The notes: generated by a model from the sequence alone, not told the origin. A stretch of DNA of 42,830 bases from Sulfurimonas sp. (GCA_026988245.1 JALSLR010000075.1:1-42830), one strand, 5' to 3'. Shown: positions 16,533 to 25,303, counted from the stretch's first letter. Numbers and translations are program-made.

Positions 16533-18175
16533 TGAATAAATTTCTTGATACATTAATAAATGGTTACGAGGGTGGTCTTAAAGCCGATGGTTTGACACCT
16601 ATGCAAAAAGTAACACTTCGTGCAGTTGTAATGGGTGTGCTTTTTTATGGTTTAGCAGTTTTAGAGGGTGAGCTTATGCGTATGAACGCAGTAACTCCAG
16701 GACTTTTTGATGAGTCTCATTATTTTGCGATTATGACTGTGCATCCTATTGTTGGAATCTTTGGTTCTACTTACCTTATAGTGTTTGGTGCTTTTACTTT
16801 TCTTGTACCTTACCTTATGAAGAAACCTTTGTATAGTATAAAGTTAGCAAACTGGACTTGGATAGCGATAGCTGGTGGTGCAATAACATCATGGTTAGGT
16901 GGAGCAATATTTCATTATGCACCATTATATACGCTTTATTGGCCATTGCCTGTTGATTTTGAGCAGTTCAACCCTATTGGTGGATTTGTTTTTGTTCTTG
17001 GTATTGCTGTGATTATGCTTGGTACTTTAGGTTTTATCTTTAACATATTTGCAACTGTATTTTATACAGAAGAGGGTCATGAAAAACGTCCACTTAAGCC
17101 TTTAATACTTTCAGCACTTGGTATAGATGGTATGCTTAACATTTGGTATAAGATAACTGGTCGTGAACCTTACGCTAAAGAGCCTGCTGTATCTCTTCCT
17201 GTTGTTGCTATATTTCGTGGAACGGTAGATACTTTCTTAGATGCATTAGTTATATTAACATGCGGTGTTTTGATATTAGTATATATAGTTGGAGATATGA
17301 GTGGTGCTTCACTAGATTATACATCTATAAATGCACTTTTATATAAAAACTTTTTCTGGTGGGGACTAGACCTCATTGCTGATGGACTTGTTCTTATCTA
17401 TGTAGCTGGTACTTGGTATCTTCTTGCTATGCTTATCACTGGTAAAAAACTTTTCATGCAAAATATTGCAAGAGCAGCACTTTTACTAGAGCTTATCGTT
17501 TCTTGGATGGTTTGGTCTCACCACTTACTTGGTGACCAAGGTCAACCAAACATCATGAAACTTCTTTCAGGTGAGATGGTAACTGCATTTGAATTAGTAA
17601 CTCAAGGTATCGCTATCTTCATCACACTTGTAACTCTTTGGTCAGCTAAACCTTTAGTTATGGATAACCGCGTTAAGTTTTTACTTGCAGGTATATTTGG
17701 GTTTATGATAGCTATTCCAGCAGCAATTCTACAAGCGGATATGGGTCTTAACAGAATCTTACATAATACTCAATGGATTATGTTTACACACGTTCATACT
17801 GCACTTTTAATAGGTCTTACAATGACTCTTTATTCTGCAATATATACTATGTGGCCACTACTTACTAATGATATCAAACTATATAGTCAAAAAATTGCAA
17901 ATTGGCATTTTTGGTTACATCTTCTTGGTGGTTTAGGTATGAGTTTCTTCATGGGTATGTCTGCTATGGGTGGAGCGCTTCGTCGTTACATCTATGTAGA
18001 TGGTGAGTTTAACATCTTTATGATTATGGCAGCTCTTTGTGGTGCTATGATGATGTTTGCTTGGTTACTTTATCTTTACAATGTAATCATGAGTTTTGGA
18101 GTAAAAGGTCTTTTAGGGATTTATACACCATCAAAACTAGATACAAAAGATATGATGCCAGCGGAAGCTGCATAG
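16532..18175 (+). CDS. Haem-copper NO-reductase-like catalytic subunit I (gNOR-like)
   Basis: A 547-residue polytopic protein of the haem-copper oxidase superfamily, with about 13-14 helices. His71 (TVHPIVG) and His422 would bind the low-spin haem, His420 (FTHVHT) the high-spin haem, and His330/His331 (WSHHLLGD) two of the active-site metal ligands. The helix carrying the third ligand reads FFWWGLDLIADGLVLIY: aligned with NorB, where HLWVEG is found, the His is Asp280 and the FeB-binding Glu is Asp284. Oxidase-type HPEVY and its Tyr are absent. This argues against O2 reduction and for NO reduction with an altered metal site. It lies opposite a NarK gene. Confidence 0.82.
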   Translation: MNKFLDTLINGYEGGLKADGLTPMQKVTLRAVVMGVLFYGLAVLEGELMRMNAVTPGLFDESHYFAIMTVHPIVGIFGSTYLIVFGAFTFLVPYLMKKPLYSIKLANWTWIAIAGGAITSWLGGAIFHYAPLYTLYWPLPVDFEQFNPIGGFVFVLGIAVIMLGTLGFIFNIFATVFYTEEGHEKRPLKPLILSALGIDGMLNIWYKITGREPYAKEPAVSLPVVAIFRGTVDTFLDALVILTCGVLILVYIVGDMSGASLDYTSINALLYKNFFWWGLDLIADGLVLIYVAGTWYLLAMLITGKKLFMQNIARAALLLELIVSWMVWSHHLLGDQGQPNIMKLLSGEMVTAFELVTQGIAIFITLVTLWSAKPLVMDNRVKFLLAGIFGFMIAIPAAILQADMGLNRILHNTQWIMFTHVHTALLIGLTMTLYSAIYTMWPLLTNDIKLYSQKIANWHFWLHLLGGLGMSFFMGMSAMGGALRRYIYVDGEFNIFMIMAALCGAMMMFAWLLYLYNVIMSFGVKGLLGIYTPSKLDTKDMMPAEAA

Positions 18176-18341
18176 TAATTGTTTTGTCATTCTCGGGTTT
18201 GTACCATAAGGTATGATAACTCGGGAATCTAGTTTAAGTCCTAAGTGTGAACTTATTTAACAACTAATGCCCTTTTTTTGCATAGATAAGTTCTCAGTTA
18301 TGATGGAACAAATAGAGAATAAATTTTAGGGAATATAATAA
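18176..18341. promoter_or_regulatory. Gap after the NO-reductase-like operon: hairpin, probable terminator
   Basis: At 18186-18230 ATTCTCGGGTT (18189-18199) pairs with AACTCGGGAAT (18218-18228) over 11 positions with two G-T wobbles, with an inner TACC/GGTA hairpin. The GTCATTC start and GAATCT end match the stem-loop repeat family at 175-199 and 27523-27672. It lies 10 bases past the subunit I stop and could act as a terminator without a long T-run. The rest of the gap up to 18341 should hold the start of the next transcript; only AGGGAATATAATAA before 18342 is distinct. Confidence 0.6.
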
Positions 18342-18941
18342 ATGGTAAATATTAAAAAAGTAGCAAATCAGATTAAATTTGATGGAATGTATAATACGGT
18401 GTATATAGAAGTACAAGAAGAATTAAACAACGAAGACCCCTCACTAGAAGAAATAGAACATCTCATAACAAATAAAGAATATTATGTTTGGGAATATAAA
18501 GAGTTAAACCGATACGGAGAACTTTCATCTGTTCATGCAAAAACATTAGAGATAAATGATGATGATGCTAAAGAAATTAACTCATTTAAAACTAAAATCA
18601 ATGAAAAAGTTCAAAGCCTAAGAAACTTAGAGATGTTTGAAGTTGATTCTAAAAATAGCGCATATAGCATTTGGATAGGTAGTGTAGGAGTAATGGTTAT
18701 ATTTATGATGCACAATATCATAGCACTATTTTCTGAGTACTACACTACACATGCATCAGTAGTATATAGTTCATACGCTTTAGTTCTAGCTTTAACATAT
18801 TGGGCGTATAGAAAAGCAAAACAAAACCATGAAAATCAACATGAAAAATATAAAGTATTGTTAAGTGATACTAGAGAAATGATAAAAAGTGGACTCGATA
18901 GTAACTACTTTACATATGATGAATTTTTCGAGGCTGTTTAA
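18342..18941 (+). CDS. Unknown membrane protein A of a tandem pair
   Basis: I do not recognise this 199-residue protein. It has a charged N-terminal half with a conserved-looking block WEYKELNRYGELSSVH (about 49-64), two transmembrane helices (about 107-128 and 139-156) and a short C-terminal tail ending GLDSNYFTYDEFFEAV. The next gene is a clear paralogue with the same layout. It begins MVNIKKVANQIKFDG, and its paralogue begins MVNVLKVTREIKEDG. The pair follows the NO-reductase-like operon, on the same strand, after a 166-bp gap. No metal-binding motif is evident. A regulatory or accessory role near the membrane is possible but unproven. Confidence 0.85.
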   Translation: MVNIKKVANQIKFDGMYNTVYIEVQEELNNEDPSLEEIEHLITNKEYYVWEYKELNRYGELSSVHAKTLEINDDDAKEINSFKTKINEKVQSLRNLEMFEVDSKNSAYSIWIGSVGVMVIFMMHNIIALFSEYYTTHASVVYSSYALVLALTYWAYRKAKQNHENQHEKYKVLLSDTREMIKSGLDSNYFTYDEFFEAV

Positions 18942-18943
18942 GT

Positions 18944-19537
18944 ATGGTAAATGTACTAAAAGTTACTCGTGAGATAAAAGAAGATGGTAAGTATGATGCC
19001 TTACTAGACATAGTAAAAACAAAACTAAAAAATGAAAACCCAAGTTTTGATGATATTCATGAACTAGTACTTAAAGATGAGTCTATAGTTGCTGAATATA
19101 AAGACTTAAATAGATGGGGTGAGATATCTTCTGTGCATATAAATGAACTTAAAATAAATGAGGATGACTCCAATGATGCTAAGGCAAATAAAGAAGCTAT
19201 AAACAATAGTTTATCTTTTTTAACACATGGAGAAGAATATCAGGTTAAACAAAAAAATGTTATTTACTTTTTTTGGACTTTCTTTATTGCTACTCCATCT
19301 ATATATGTGATAGATAACTTAGTCCGTATTACAGATTTGTATGATGATAATGAAAACAGTGTTTTTATATCGTTCGCTATAGTTTTAGTAGCATCGGTCT
19401 GGGGTTTTATGAAAGTTAAAAACAATCATACAAAGATGCACAACAGATACACTGATACACAAGTTAAAACGAGAGAACTTGTGAGAAGTGGTTTAGAAAA
19501 TAATTATTTTACTTACGAAGAGGTATATCAAGGTTAA
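18944..19537 (+). CDS. Unknown membrane protein B of a tandem pair
   Basis: A 197-residue paralogue of the preceding gene, starting 2 bases after its stop. Shared blocks are EYKDLNRWGEISSVH (about 50-64), two transmembrane helices (about 105-127 and 137-155) and the tail SGLENNYFTYEEVYQG, against SGLDSNYFTYDEFFEA in protein A. Identity by eye is about 35-40% over the full length. It overlaps the convergent pentahaem cytochrome gene by 29 bases. One GATGCTAAG word at 19175 encodes Asp-Ala-Lys in a stretch that is longer here than in protein A, so the word may sit in a small insertion. Function unknown. Confidence 0.85.
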   Translation: MVNVLKVTREIKEDGKYDALLDIVKTKLKNENPSFDDIHELVLKDESIVAEYKDLNRWGEISSVHINELKINEDDSNDAKANKEAINNSLSFLTHGEEYQVKQKNVIYFFWTFFIATPSIYVIDNLVRITDLYDDNENSVFISFAIVLVASVWGFMKVKNNHTKMHNRYTDTQVKTRELVRSGLENNYFTYEEVYQG

Positions 19538-21335
19538 TCTCTTCTAGTGTAATAACTGGTGGATTTGGTAACTGTGGATATGCTTTTTGAACTGTGCTTG
19601 TTACCCATTGTGGGTATATTCTAAAGTTTAGTTTTACTTGCACACTTAGCGGATAAGCTAAACTCTTAGCATCATTGATGATGTGCGTCTCTACTCTAGT
19701 TTCTCCAGCAGGAATCCTTGTGTCACTTAGTAGTTTTTTATATCTCCAAAAAAACAGTCCTACCGGCTTAGAATTTTCATCACCAAATACTTTCATAAAA
19801 GGTCTTGCATCTTTAGCTAAGTTTCCATCTTTTTTGAGTTTACCACTACTATAAACTATCTTATTATTTGCATCTTTAAGGGTAATGTCCAACCAAAGTT
19901 CTCTAAAGTCAGATACTCCAGTTGGTAAGTGGTGTCCAGCACCTACATTTTTAACACTAACATTGAGCTTTCCATCTTTAAAGTCAAGACTTAACTTTGC
20001 AGACGTTTTTAAAAGTTGTATGGTTTGGTCTTCATTTGTCTTGTTCTTTAGTCCAGATAAAAAATGGTTGGCGCCAGAAAAATAGTGTACCTTGACATCA
20101 TCTTTTATCGTCCCACCTGTAGTAGATCTCCCTTTTAATGGTGAAAATTTGCCATCACTTAAGTTTGTCATATGACAATCTATACAAGCTTTATGTTTAT
20201 TTGGGTCTTTGGGATTATTAAAAGGAGATTTCTCCCACTCTGCAAAAGTTGAAACAATCTCCTTTTTACTATCTGGTAAAAATTCATCATGACATGAGGC
20301 ACAGTAAGAACTTTTTTTATAGATAGGATTTGAGTAACTTTGTTTATGTGTAATTGGATTAGAATTTATAAATTTCTCACTTAACCACTTCATAGTAGGC
20401 GAGGAAGAATCTTCTAAGGCGTACTTTTTTCTGTTCGTTAAGTCTAAGGAGTATGAACTATTTCCATTTGAATCTGTTTTTGTGATTCTATGACAAGTTA
20501 TACAAGAAACACCCTCTTCTAAACCAGAGTTACCGTGTAGTTTTAACTCCTCTACTAAACTAGTAGCACCACTCTCAAACAATATATTTGGCATATTGTT
20601 TCCAGCCATCATGTGAGAAGTTTTTGTTTGCTTAGTTGTTACTGCACTTGGGTTATGACAGCCCATGCACCACTTTCTAAAACCTTCACCTTTATCTTGT
20701 GCAGCTAAGTTTTCCATAACCATGTAGTAAGGGTTCGTTCCGACTAGGTTTCTATGGTTAGAATCTGCCCATTGATTAAAAATATCATTATGACAAGACT
20801 TACATTTTGCAGAATTTGTCCAGTCGTTGTTATGGTATCTGTTAACACCATCTTCTAGTATTATGTTTGATAACTTTGAACTTGTTTTACTAGCTTGTAA
20901 TGAAGAGGGGTTTATGATGCTAAGGCTTATGGCTAAGATTGCCACCGTAGCAGTCATTTTTTTCTTTGCATGTAAAAATAAAACAAAAAATAAAACAAAA
21001 GATATATACAGATGTGTATAGTAGGACACAATTCCAAGAACATCAGAACCAGGATTTCCAACTATAAACAAGTAAAACCCACTAAGGACAATCAAAAACA
21101 ATAAAAATCCTAAGATAATACCACTAGCACTTTTTGCTTTTTTTACTATCATGTATTCGTAAGTGTGTAAGTTTACATATGGTACTAAAAGAAAAACAGC
21201 TATAAATGCTGAACTTACTATGTGTGTAGCTTGAATAATTCTAAAATATTCCCAGCTTATATTAAATACGCTTAATTGAAAAATACCACTTGCAAACATT
21301 AAAATAATGTATATCTTCATATGTATATTTTTCAT
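19509..21335 (-). CDS. Membrane pentahaem cytochrome c with cytochrome b-like helices
   Basis: A 608-residue protein. Residues 1-147 form four or five membrane helices that carry histidines at 38, 57, 108 and 122, reminiscent of a b-type haem domain. The rest is a large exported domain with five CxxCH motifs at Cys178, Cys223, Cys278, Cys345 and Cys384, like the cytochrome c554 family, and a C-terminal beta-rich region (about 415-600) without haem motifs. It would pass electrons between the membrane and periplasm. It overlaps by one base the end of the peroxidase-like gene upstream, so the two are translated together. The electron acceptor is not evident. Confidence 0.85.
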   Translation of the reverse strand: MKNIHMKIYIILMFASGIFQLSVFNISWEYFRIIQATHIVSSAFIAVFLLVPYVNLHTYEYMIVKKAKSASGIILGFLLFLIVLSGFYLFIVGNPGSDVLGIVSYYTHLYISFVLFFVLFLHAKKKMTATVAILAISLSIINPSSLQASKTSSKLSNIILEDGVNRYHNNDWTNSAKCKSCHNDIFNQWADSNHRNLVGTNPYYMVMENLAAQDKGEGFRKWCMGCHNPSAVTTKQTKTSHMMAGNNMPNILFESGATSLVEELKLHGNSGLEEGVSCITCHRITKTDSNGNSSYSLDLTNRKKYALEDSSSPTMKWLSEKFINSNPITHKQSYSNPIYKKSSYCASCHDEFLPDSKKEIVSTFAEWEKSPFNNPKDPNKHKACIDCHMTNLSDGKFSPLKGRSTTGGTIKDDVKVHYFSGANHFLSGLKNKTNEDQTIQLLKTSAKLSLDFKDGKLNVSVKNVGAGHHLPTGVSDFRELWLDITLKDANNKIVYSSGKLKKDGNLAKDARPFMKVFGDENSKPVGLFFWRYKKLLSDTRIPAGETRVETHIINDAKSLAYPLSVQVKLNFRIYPQWVTSTVQKAYPQLPNPPVITLEEINLDIPLRK

Positions 21336-22537
21336 TATATATCTCCATTTTTTATGTTAAATTCTACTATGTCACCTTCGAGTGACTTTAAAAAAGCTAT
21401 GATTTCATCTGTTTGCTGGTTTGTTAAGCTCATGCCAACTTGATGTCTAGCCATCAAAAAAACAACATCTCGTAGCTTTTTAACTGAGCCATTATGAAAG
21501 TAGGGTGATGTTTTTGTTACATTTCTAAGTATTGGGACTCGAAATAGTTGTTTACCTTCTTTACCCATATACCCACCCTTGTTTTCAAAAGGAAATGAGT
21601 GTGCTACTCCGTCATTAAAACCAAAGGAGCCTACTTCTCTTCCATCATTTTGAAAAGAGTTTGTAACATCCATGATGGAGTTATAAGCACGAACAGGAAA
21701 TTTTTGTATACTTTGTCCACCAACTGTAATACCAGCGTGACAACCATTACAGCCAAATCTTACAAAATTTGATAGTCCATTTTTTGCCTCTTGAGAGATT
21801 GCTGAGTTGTTTCCATCTAAGAACTCATCATAAGCACTTCTTGTTATAAGCGTTTTAACGTATGCACCTAAAGCCAATGATGTGTTTTGCAAGTTTATTT
21901 TCTCAAACGCGTTAAGAAAAAGTTTTTTATACTTTTTATCTGCCGTCATTCTTTTTATGAGTTCATCTTCAGATAGGTTTAGTTTATGTGGCGATATGAT
22001 GCTAAGTCTTGCTTGTTCTTCTACGCTTTTGACATTACCTTCCCAGGTTAGATATTTTGCAAGAGAGGTGTTTAAAATACTTTGAGTATTTAAAGAAAAA
22101 GGGTGGGGAGTGCCTTGTGAGCCTAAAGAACTAAGAAGTCTATCTGTACCACTTTGGTCACTTAAATGACATATTACACAGTCATTAGCATCATTTGTTT
22201 TAGAAGTAAGCATGTTGGAGTATAGAGTTTTAACATTTAAATCTTTACTCATCGAGTGACAAGTAGAACAGCTTACATCTTTACCCTTAGATAAATTTTT
22301 ATTAAAAAAGAGTTCTTTACCAAGTTTTATCTTAGCGTAAGAGAGTTTATTTACATCATTTTTATGTAGTTTGAAAAGTTCTGCTTTGTTTTTTGGTGTA
22401 CTAGCTAATCCTCGAGCTAAGACCATCTGCCTGAGTTCGTTATCATCATATATTTTTCTTGCTTTATGAGGTAAAAGTAAGGACACACTAAAAAGTAATA
22501 CAAATAAAAACACACCAACTTTTAAAAAATAACTCAT
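21335..22537 (-). CDS. Cytochrome c peroxidase-like protein with three haem c motifs
   Basis: A 400-residue protein with an N-terminal signal or anchor (about 5-23). It matches the dihaem cytochrome c peroxidase/MauG family through LGKELFFNKNLSKGKDVSCSTCH, a second haem domain with FGCNGCHAG, and the end GMSLTNQQTDEIIAFLKSLEG, which includes the axial Met region. Haem motifs are CSTCH (90-94), CVICH (120-124) and CNGCH (263-267). Standard enzymes have two; the extra one lies within the first domain, 26 residues after the first, unlike the N-terminal extra haem of YhjA. It probably detoxifies H2O2 in the periplasm or oxidises another substrate, paired with the pentahaem protein. Confidence 0.85.
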   Translation of the reverse strand: MSYFLKVGVFLFVLLFSVSLLLPHKARKIYDDNELRQMVLARGLASTPKNKAELFKLHKNDVNKLSYAKIKLGKELFFNKNLSKGKDVSCSTCHSMSKDLNVKTLYSNMLTSKTNDANDCVICHLSDQSGTDRLLSSLGSQGTPHPFSLNTQSILNTSLAKYLTWEGNVKSVEEQARLSIISPHKLNLSEDELIKRMTADKKYKKLFLNAFEKINLQNTSLALGAYVKTLITRSAYDEFLDGNNSAISQEAKNGLSNFVRFGCNGCHAGITVGGQSIQKFPVRAYNSIMDVTNSFQNDGREVGSFGFNDGVAHSFPFENKGGYMGKEGKQLFRVPILRNVTKTSPYFHNGSVKKLRDVVFLMARHQVGMSLTNQQTDEIIAFLKSLEGDIVEFNIKNGDI

Positions 22538-22622
22538 AAAACACTCCTAAACCAATACTAATATTTTGTTTATTATAACTAGTTAGTAAGGTTTAGATTG
22601 TTTCATGTATCAAGAAAAAGTG

Positions 22623-22856
22623 TTATTTTTTCTTAGACTTTGTAGTTACTTTTTTTGGAGCTGCTTTTTTTACTACTTTTTTAGCAATCTTTTTTACTGT
22701 TTTTTTCGCTGTTGGTTTTTTCTTTGTAGCTGTTTTAATTACTTTTTTTGTAACTTTTTTTGCTACTTTCTTCTTTACTACTTTTTTTGCTACTGCTTTT
22801 TTAACTGCTTTTTTCGCAACTGATTTAACAACTTTTTTCTTTAGTACTTTTGCCAT
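22623..22856 (-). CDS. Histone H1-like lysine-rich protein
   Basis: A 77-residue, extremely basic protein built of Lys-Lys, Ala and Val in short repeats such as VAKKAVKKAVAKK, with AAPKK and TAKK units. There is essentially no acidic residue. Such proteins resemble the C-terminal tail of eukaryotic histone H1 and the Hc1/AlgP type of bacterial DNA-binding proteins and probably compact DNA or bind RNA. A good ribosome binding site (AAGGGTC) precedes the ATG. The opposite strand has an open frame rich in Phe and Cys, which is only a mirror of this composition. Confidence 0.85.
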   Translation of the reverse strand: MAKVLKKKVVKSVAKKAVKKAVAKKVVKKKVAKKVTKKVIKTATKKKPTAKKTVKKIAKKVVKKAAPKKVTTKSKKK

Positions 22857-22991
22857 GATTGACCCTTTAGTTTATTTAAGTACTTGCTACTAGTAGCAAC
22901 AACTTACCTATATTTTATATCTTTTATACTAAAAGTTAGATGAATGTTACGACTAGATAACGAGATGGTTACGGTGCTATTGAACGGTTAT

Positions 22992-23579
22992 TTATTGTGG
23001 ATTATCTATCTCTAGTTCTCGTAACTCTAATGTACTTCTGTTTAAGTCTATGATTTCAACTTCATCAAGCGAATTAAATGTTGGAACTATAAGGAGTGGC
23101 ATTTTTTTAAAACCGTAGTATTGGTACATTCCATTATGTGTGATGTTAAGCATTTCCTTTAAAGTTTTTTGAGTCTTAGCATCAATTTTTGTGTCAAAAA
23201 CACTTGTCATATTCAGTACTATGGCATATTGTCCATTTTTGTCTTTTGCAAAACGTACATTTTTGACATAGCGGTAATTTCCTAGGGGCATTGGGTAGAG
23301 CATCTTCTCATGAGCATCAACGAGTTTGTTGGCTTGTTCTCGTACACTTGCTTCATAACTAGCTTGATGCTTAGCATTATTAGGAAATAGCTTGATGAGT
23401 TGTTTGTTGATGGTAAATCTATCAAGACTTTTATTCGTATTTTTTGCCATCTTAATAAGCGTAGCTTCATCCGTTTGGTTCTTAAATTCTACTTCATCTT
23501 TGAGCATAATTGTGTAGAGAGTATAGAGCATCCCTGCAAGGATAACCCAGCGTAAGCTTTTGGCTAGTTTATTGAACAT
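22992..23579 (-). CDS. Unknown membrane-anchored protein
   Basis: I do not recognise this 195-residue protein. It has one N-terminal transmembrane segment (about residues 9-26) and a soluble, probably periplasmic remainder with many charged residues and no Cys. A block near LYPMPLGNYRYVKNVRFAKDKNGQ and the hydrophobic MPLLIVPTF are the most distinctive parts. It carries one GATGCTAAG word (23175) encoding Asp-Ala-Lys. It is transcribed in the same direction as the histone-like gene, 135 bases upstream of it, so it may have its own promoter. Confidence 0.8.
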   Translation of the reverse strand: MFNKLAKSLRWVILAGMLYTLYTIMLKDEVEFKNQTDEATLIKMAKNTNKSLDRFTINKQLIKLFPNNAKHQASYEASVREQANKLVDAHEKMLYPMPLGNYRYVKNVRFAKDKNGQYAIVLNMTSVFDTKIDAKTQKTLKEMLNITHNGMYQYYGFKKMPLLIVPTFNSLDEVEIIDLNRSTLELRELEIDNPQ

Positions 23580-23669
23580 AGTTCTTCTTTTTAGATTAAT
23601 TATATCATGAAAGTTTCTTTTAAACTAAGTTTTATGCTCAATAATTAATCAAAAAGTGTATAATCTCCT

Positions 23670-23878
23670 ATGAGTAAATTTCTAAGTCTTTTAATGTTTT
23701 TAAGTCGCTTTTCCCTATACTAAAGGTGAAGCATACAAAATTTCTCAAGGGTTTAATGGTACAGTTACACATAAGGGCAGAAGTCAGTATGCCATTGATT
23801 TTGCGATGGATGAGGGAACGAAGGTATGTGCGGCATTGAAACAACATTTACCTAAAAAGAGTTATAATCAAAAAAAAT
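23670..23878 (+). pseudogene. Frameshifted and truncated M23-type peptidase remnant
   Basis: An ATG at 23670 opens a signal-peptide-like sequence MSKFLSLLMFLS in one frame, which hits a stop at 23721-23723. From about 23704 the next frame reads VAFPYTKGEAYKISQGFNG, then THKGRSQYAIDFAMDEGTK to about 23840, which is the start of a LysM-less M23 metallopeptidase domain (the His and Asp of H..G....YAIDF are visible). One base change in reading frame joins the two. The domain stops after VCAA and ends LKQHLPKKSYNQKK with TAA at 23876-23878, so the C-terminal half with HxH is missing. A decayed gene fragment. Confidence 0.75.
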
Positions 23879-23896
23879 AACAATACCGAGGCAAGT

Positions 23897-25303
23897 ATGC
23901 AAAAACACTTCACTGAACAAACTGCAATTTTTCTAAGTGTATCTAAGTGGATTTTTCTCTCGAGTGTAGTAGGTATTATCATAGGTTTTGTCATCACTTT
24001 CTTTTTAAGAAGTATTCAGATGGCAGAAGACTATCAATCTACTTTTACTTCAGGCTATTTTCACTATTATTATCTTCTTCCTTTGGCTTTTGTTTTAAGT
24101 GTCTGGCTTATAAAAAAGTTTGCACCGACTGCGGAGGGACACGGTACAGAAAAAGTGATAGAAGCTGTCCATAAAAAAGATGCAAAGATAGATGTAAAAG
24201 TAATCCCTATTAAGCTTGTTGCAACATTAACAACTATCTTCGCTGGTGGTTCAGTGGGTAAAGAGGGACCTGGAGCTCAGATAGGGGCTGGAGTAGCTTC
24301 TATGATATCTGGTTGGTTGCATTTTTCAAAAAATGATAGAAAAAAGCTTGTCATTTGTGGGATAAGTGCAGGTTTTGCTTCTGTTTTTGGGACACCTATT
24401 GCAGGGGCAATATTTGGTGTTGAAGTTCTTATTATTGGTGTGATAATGTATGATGTACTTTTACCCTCATTTATAGCAGGTTTTGCGGCCTTTATGACTA
24501 CGCAGTTTATGGGGATTGAATACACCTACTATGATGTTCGATTTTATCAAGCAGTAGCTCTTGATTTGCCTTTTATCTTTTATGTGATTTTAGCTGGTTT
24601 GTTTTTTGGAATGGTATCAGACTTGTTAGTGACCTCACTTACTAAAACAGCAAAATTAATTAAAAAAATAAAATTAAATGTCTATATAAAAGCTTTTTTA
24701 GGAGGTTTTATTCTTGTTCTGTTAACACTTTATTTTGGAGAGAGTTACTTGGGACTTGGTATGAGTACTATAAAAGAAGCCCTTAACCCAACGGAAAGTT
24801 TCCCGCAAGATTTACCTTGGTATACTTTCTTATTGAAGACTCTATTTACGTCTATAACCTTAGGGTCTGGTGGAAGTGGTGGTATCATCACCCCAGTCTT
24901 TTATATAGGAGCAGCGAGTGGAAATCTTTTTGGGCATTTTATTGGCAATGGTGATTATATAGCCATCTTTGCAGCACTTGGTTTTGTGAGTGTTTTAGCT
25001 GGTGCAACAAATGCACCAATAGCTTCTACTGTTATGGCGATTGAACTCTTTGGTGTGGAGATAGCACATTATGCGGCATTAAGTGCAGTGATAAGCTTTC
25101 TTATAACTGGACATAGAAGTGTCTTCCCTTCACAAAAACTTGGAATGAGTAAGTCTGGCATGTTGGATATTAGAGAGGGTGAAGATATACAAAGTACAAG
25201 TGTAAATCTTGATGATAAAGAGATAAATAAGATAAAAGATATAAAAGAGCGACTCAAAATTAAAAGAGAAAGACTTTACTCTAAAAAGCAACATAAATCT
25301 TAG
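23897..25303 (+). CDS. ClC-family chloride channel or Cl-/H+ antiporter
   Basis: A 468-residue polytopic protein of the ClC family. The selectivity motif GSVGKEGPGAQIG holds the gating glutamate (Glu123), and the later GSGGSGGIITPVFYIGAASG (about 330-345) corresponds to the GxFxP motif, here written with ITP. The GSGIP block is not conserved in its usual form. Glu at the gating position suggests exchange or gated transport. There are no C-terminal CBS domains; the tail is short, charged and Lys-rich. It starts 18 bases after the pseudogene, with GAGGCAAG as the ribosome binding site. Confidence 0.92.
   Translation: MQKHFTEQTAIFLSVSKWIFLSSVVGIIIGFVITFFLRSIQMAEDYQSTFTSGYFHYYYLLPLAFVLSVWLIKKFAPTAEGHGTEKVIEAVHKKDAKIDVKVIPIKLVATLTTIFAGGSVGKEGPGAQIGAGVASMISGWLHFSKNDRKKLVICGISAGFASVFGTPIAGAIFGVEVLIIGVIMYDVLLPSFIAGFAAFMTTQFMGIEYTYYDVRFYQAVALDLPFIFYVILAGLFFGMVSDLLVTSLTKTAKLIKKIKLNVYIKAFLGGFILVLLTLYFGESYLGLGMSTIKEALNPTESFPQDLPWYTFLLKTLFTSITLGSGGSGGIITPVFYIGAASGNLFGHFIGNGDYIAIFAALGFVSVLAGATNAPIASTVMAIELFGVEIAHYAALSAVISFLITGHRSVFPSQKLGMSKSGMLDIREGEDIQSTSVNLDDKEINKIKDIKERLKIKRERLYSKKQHKS

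Noticed and set aside
22605..22823. Plus-strand frame rich in Phe, Cys and Tyr opposite the histone-like gene
   Set aside because: It is the mirror of Lys-rich codons (AAA/AAG read as TTT/CTT) and has no independent support.
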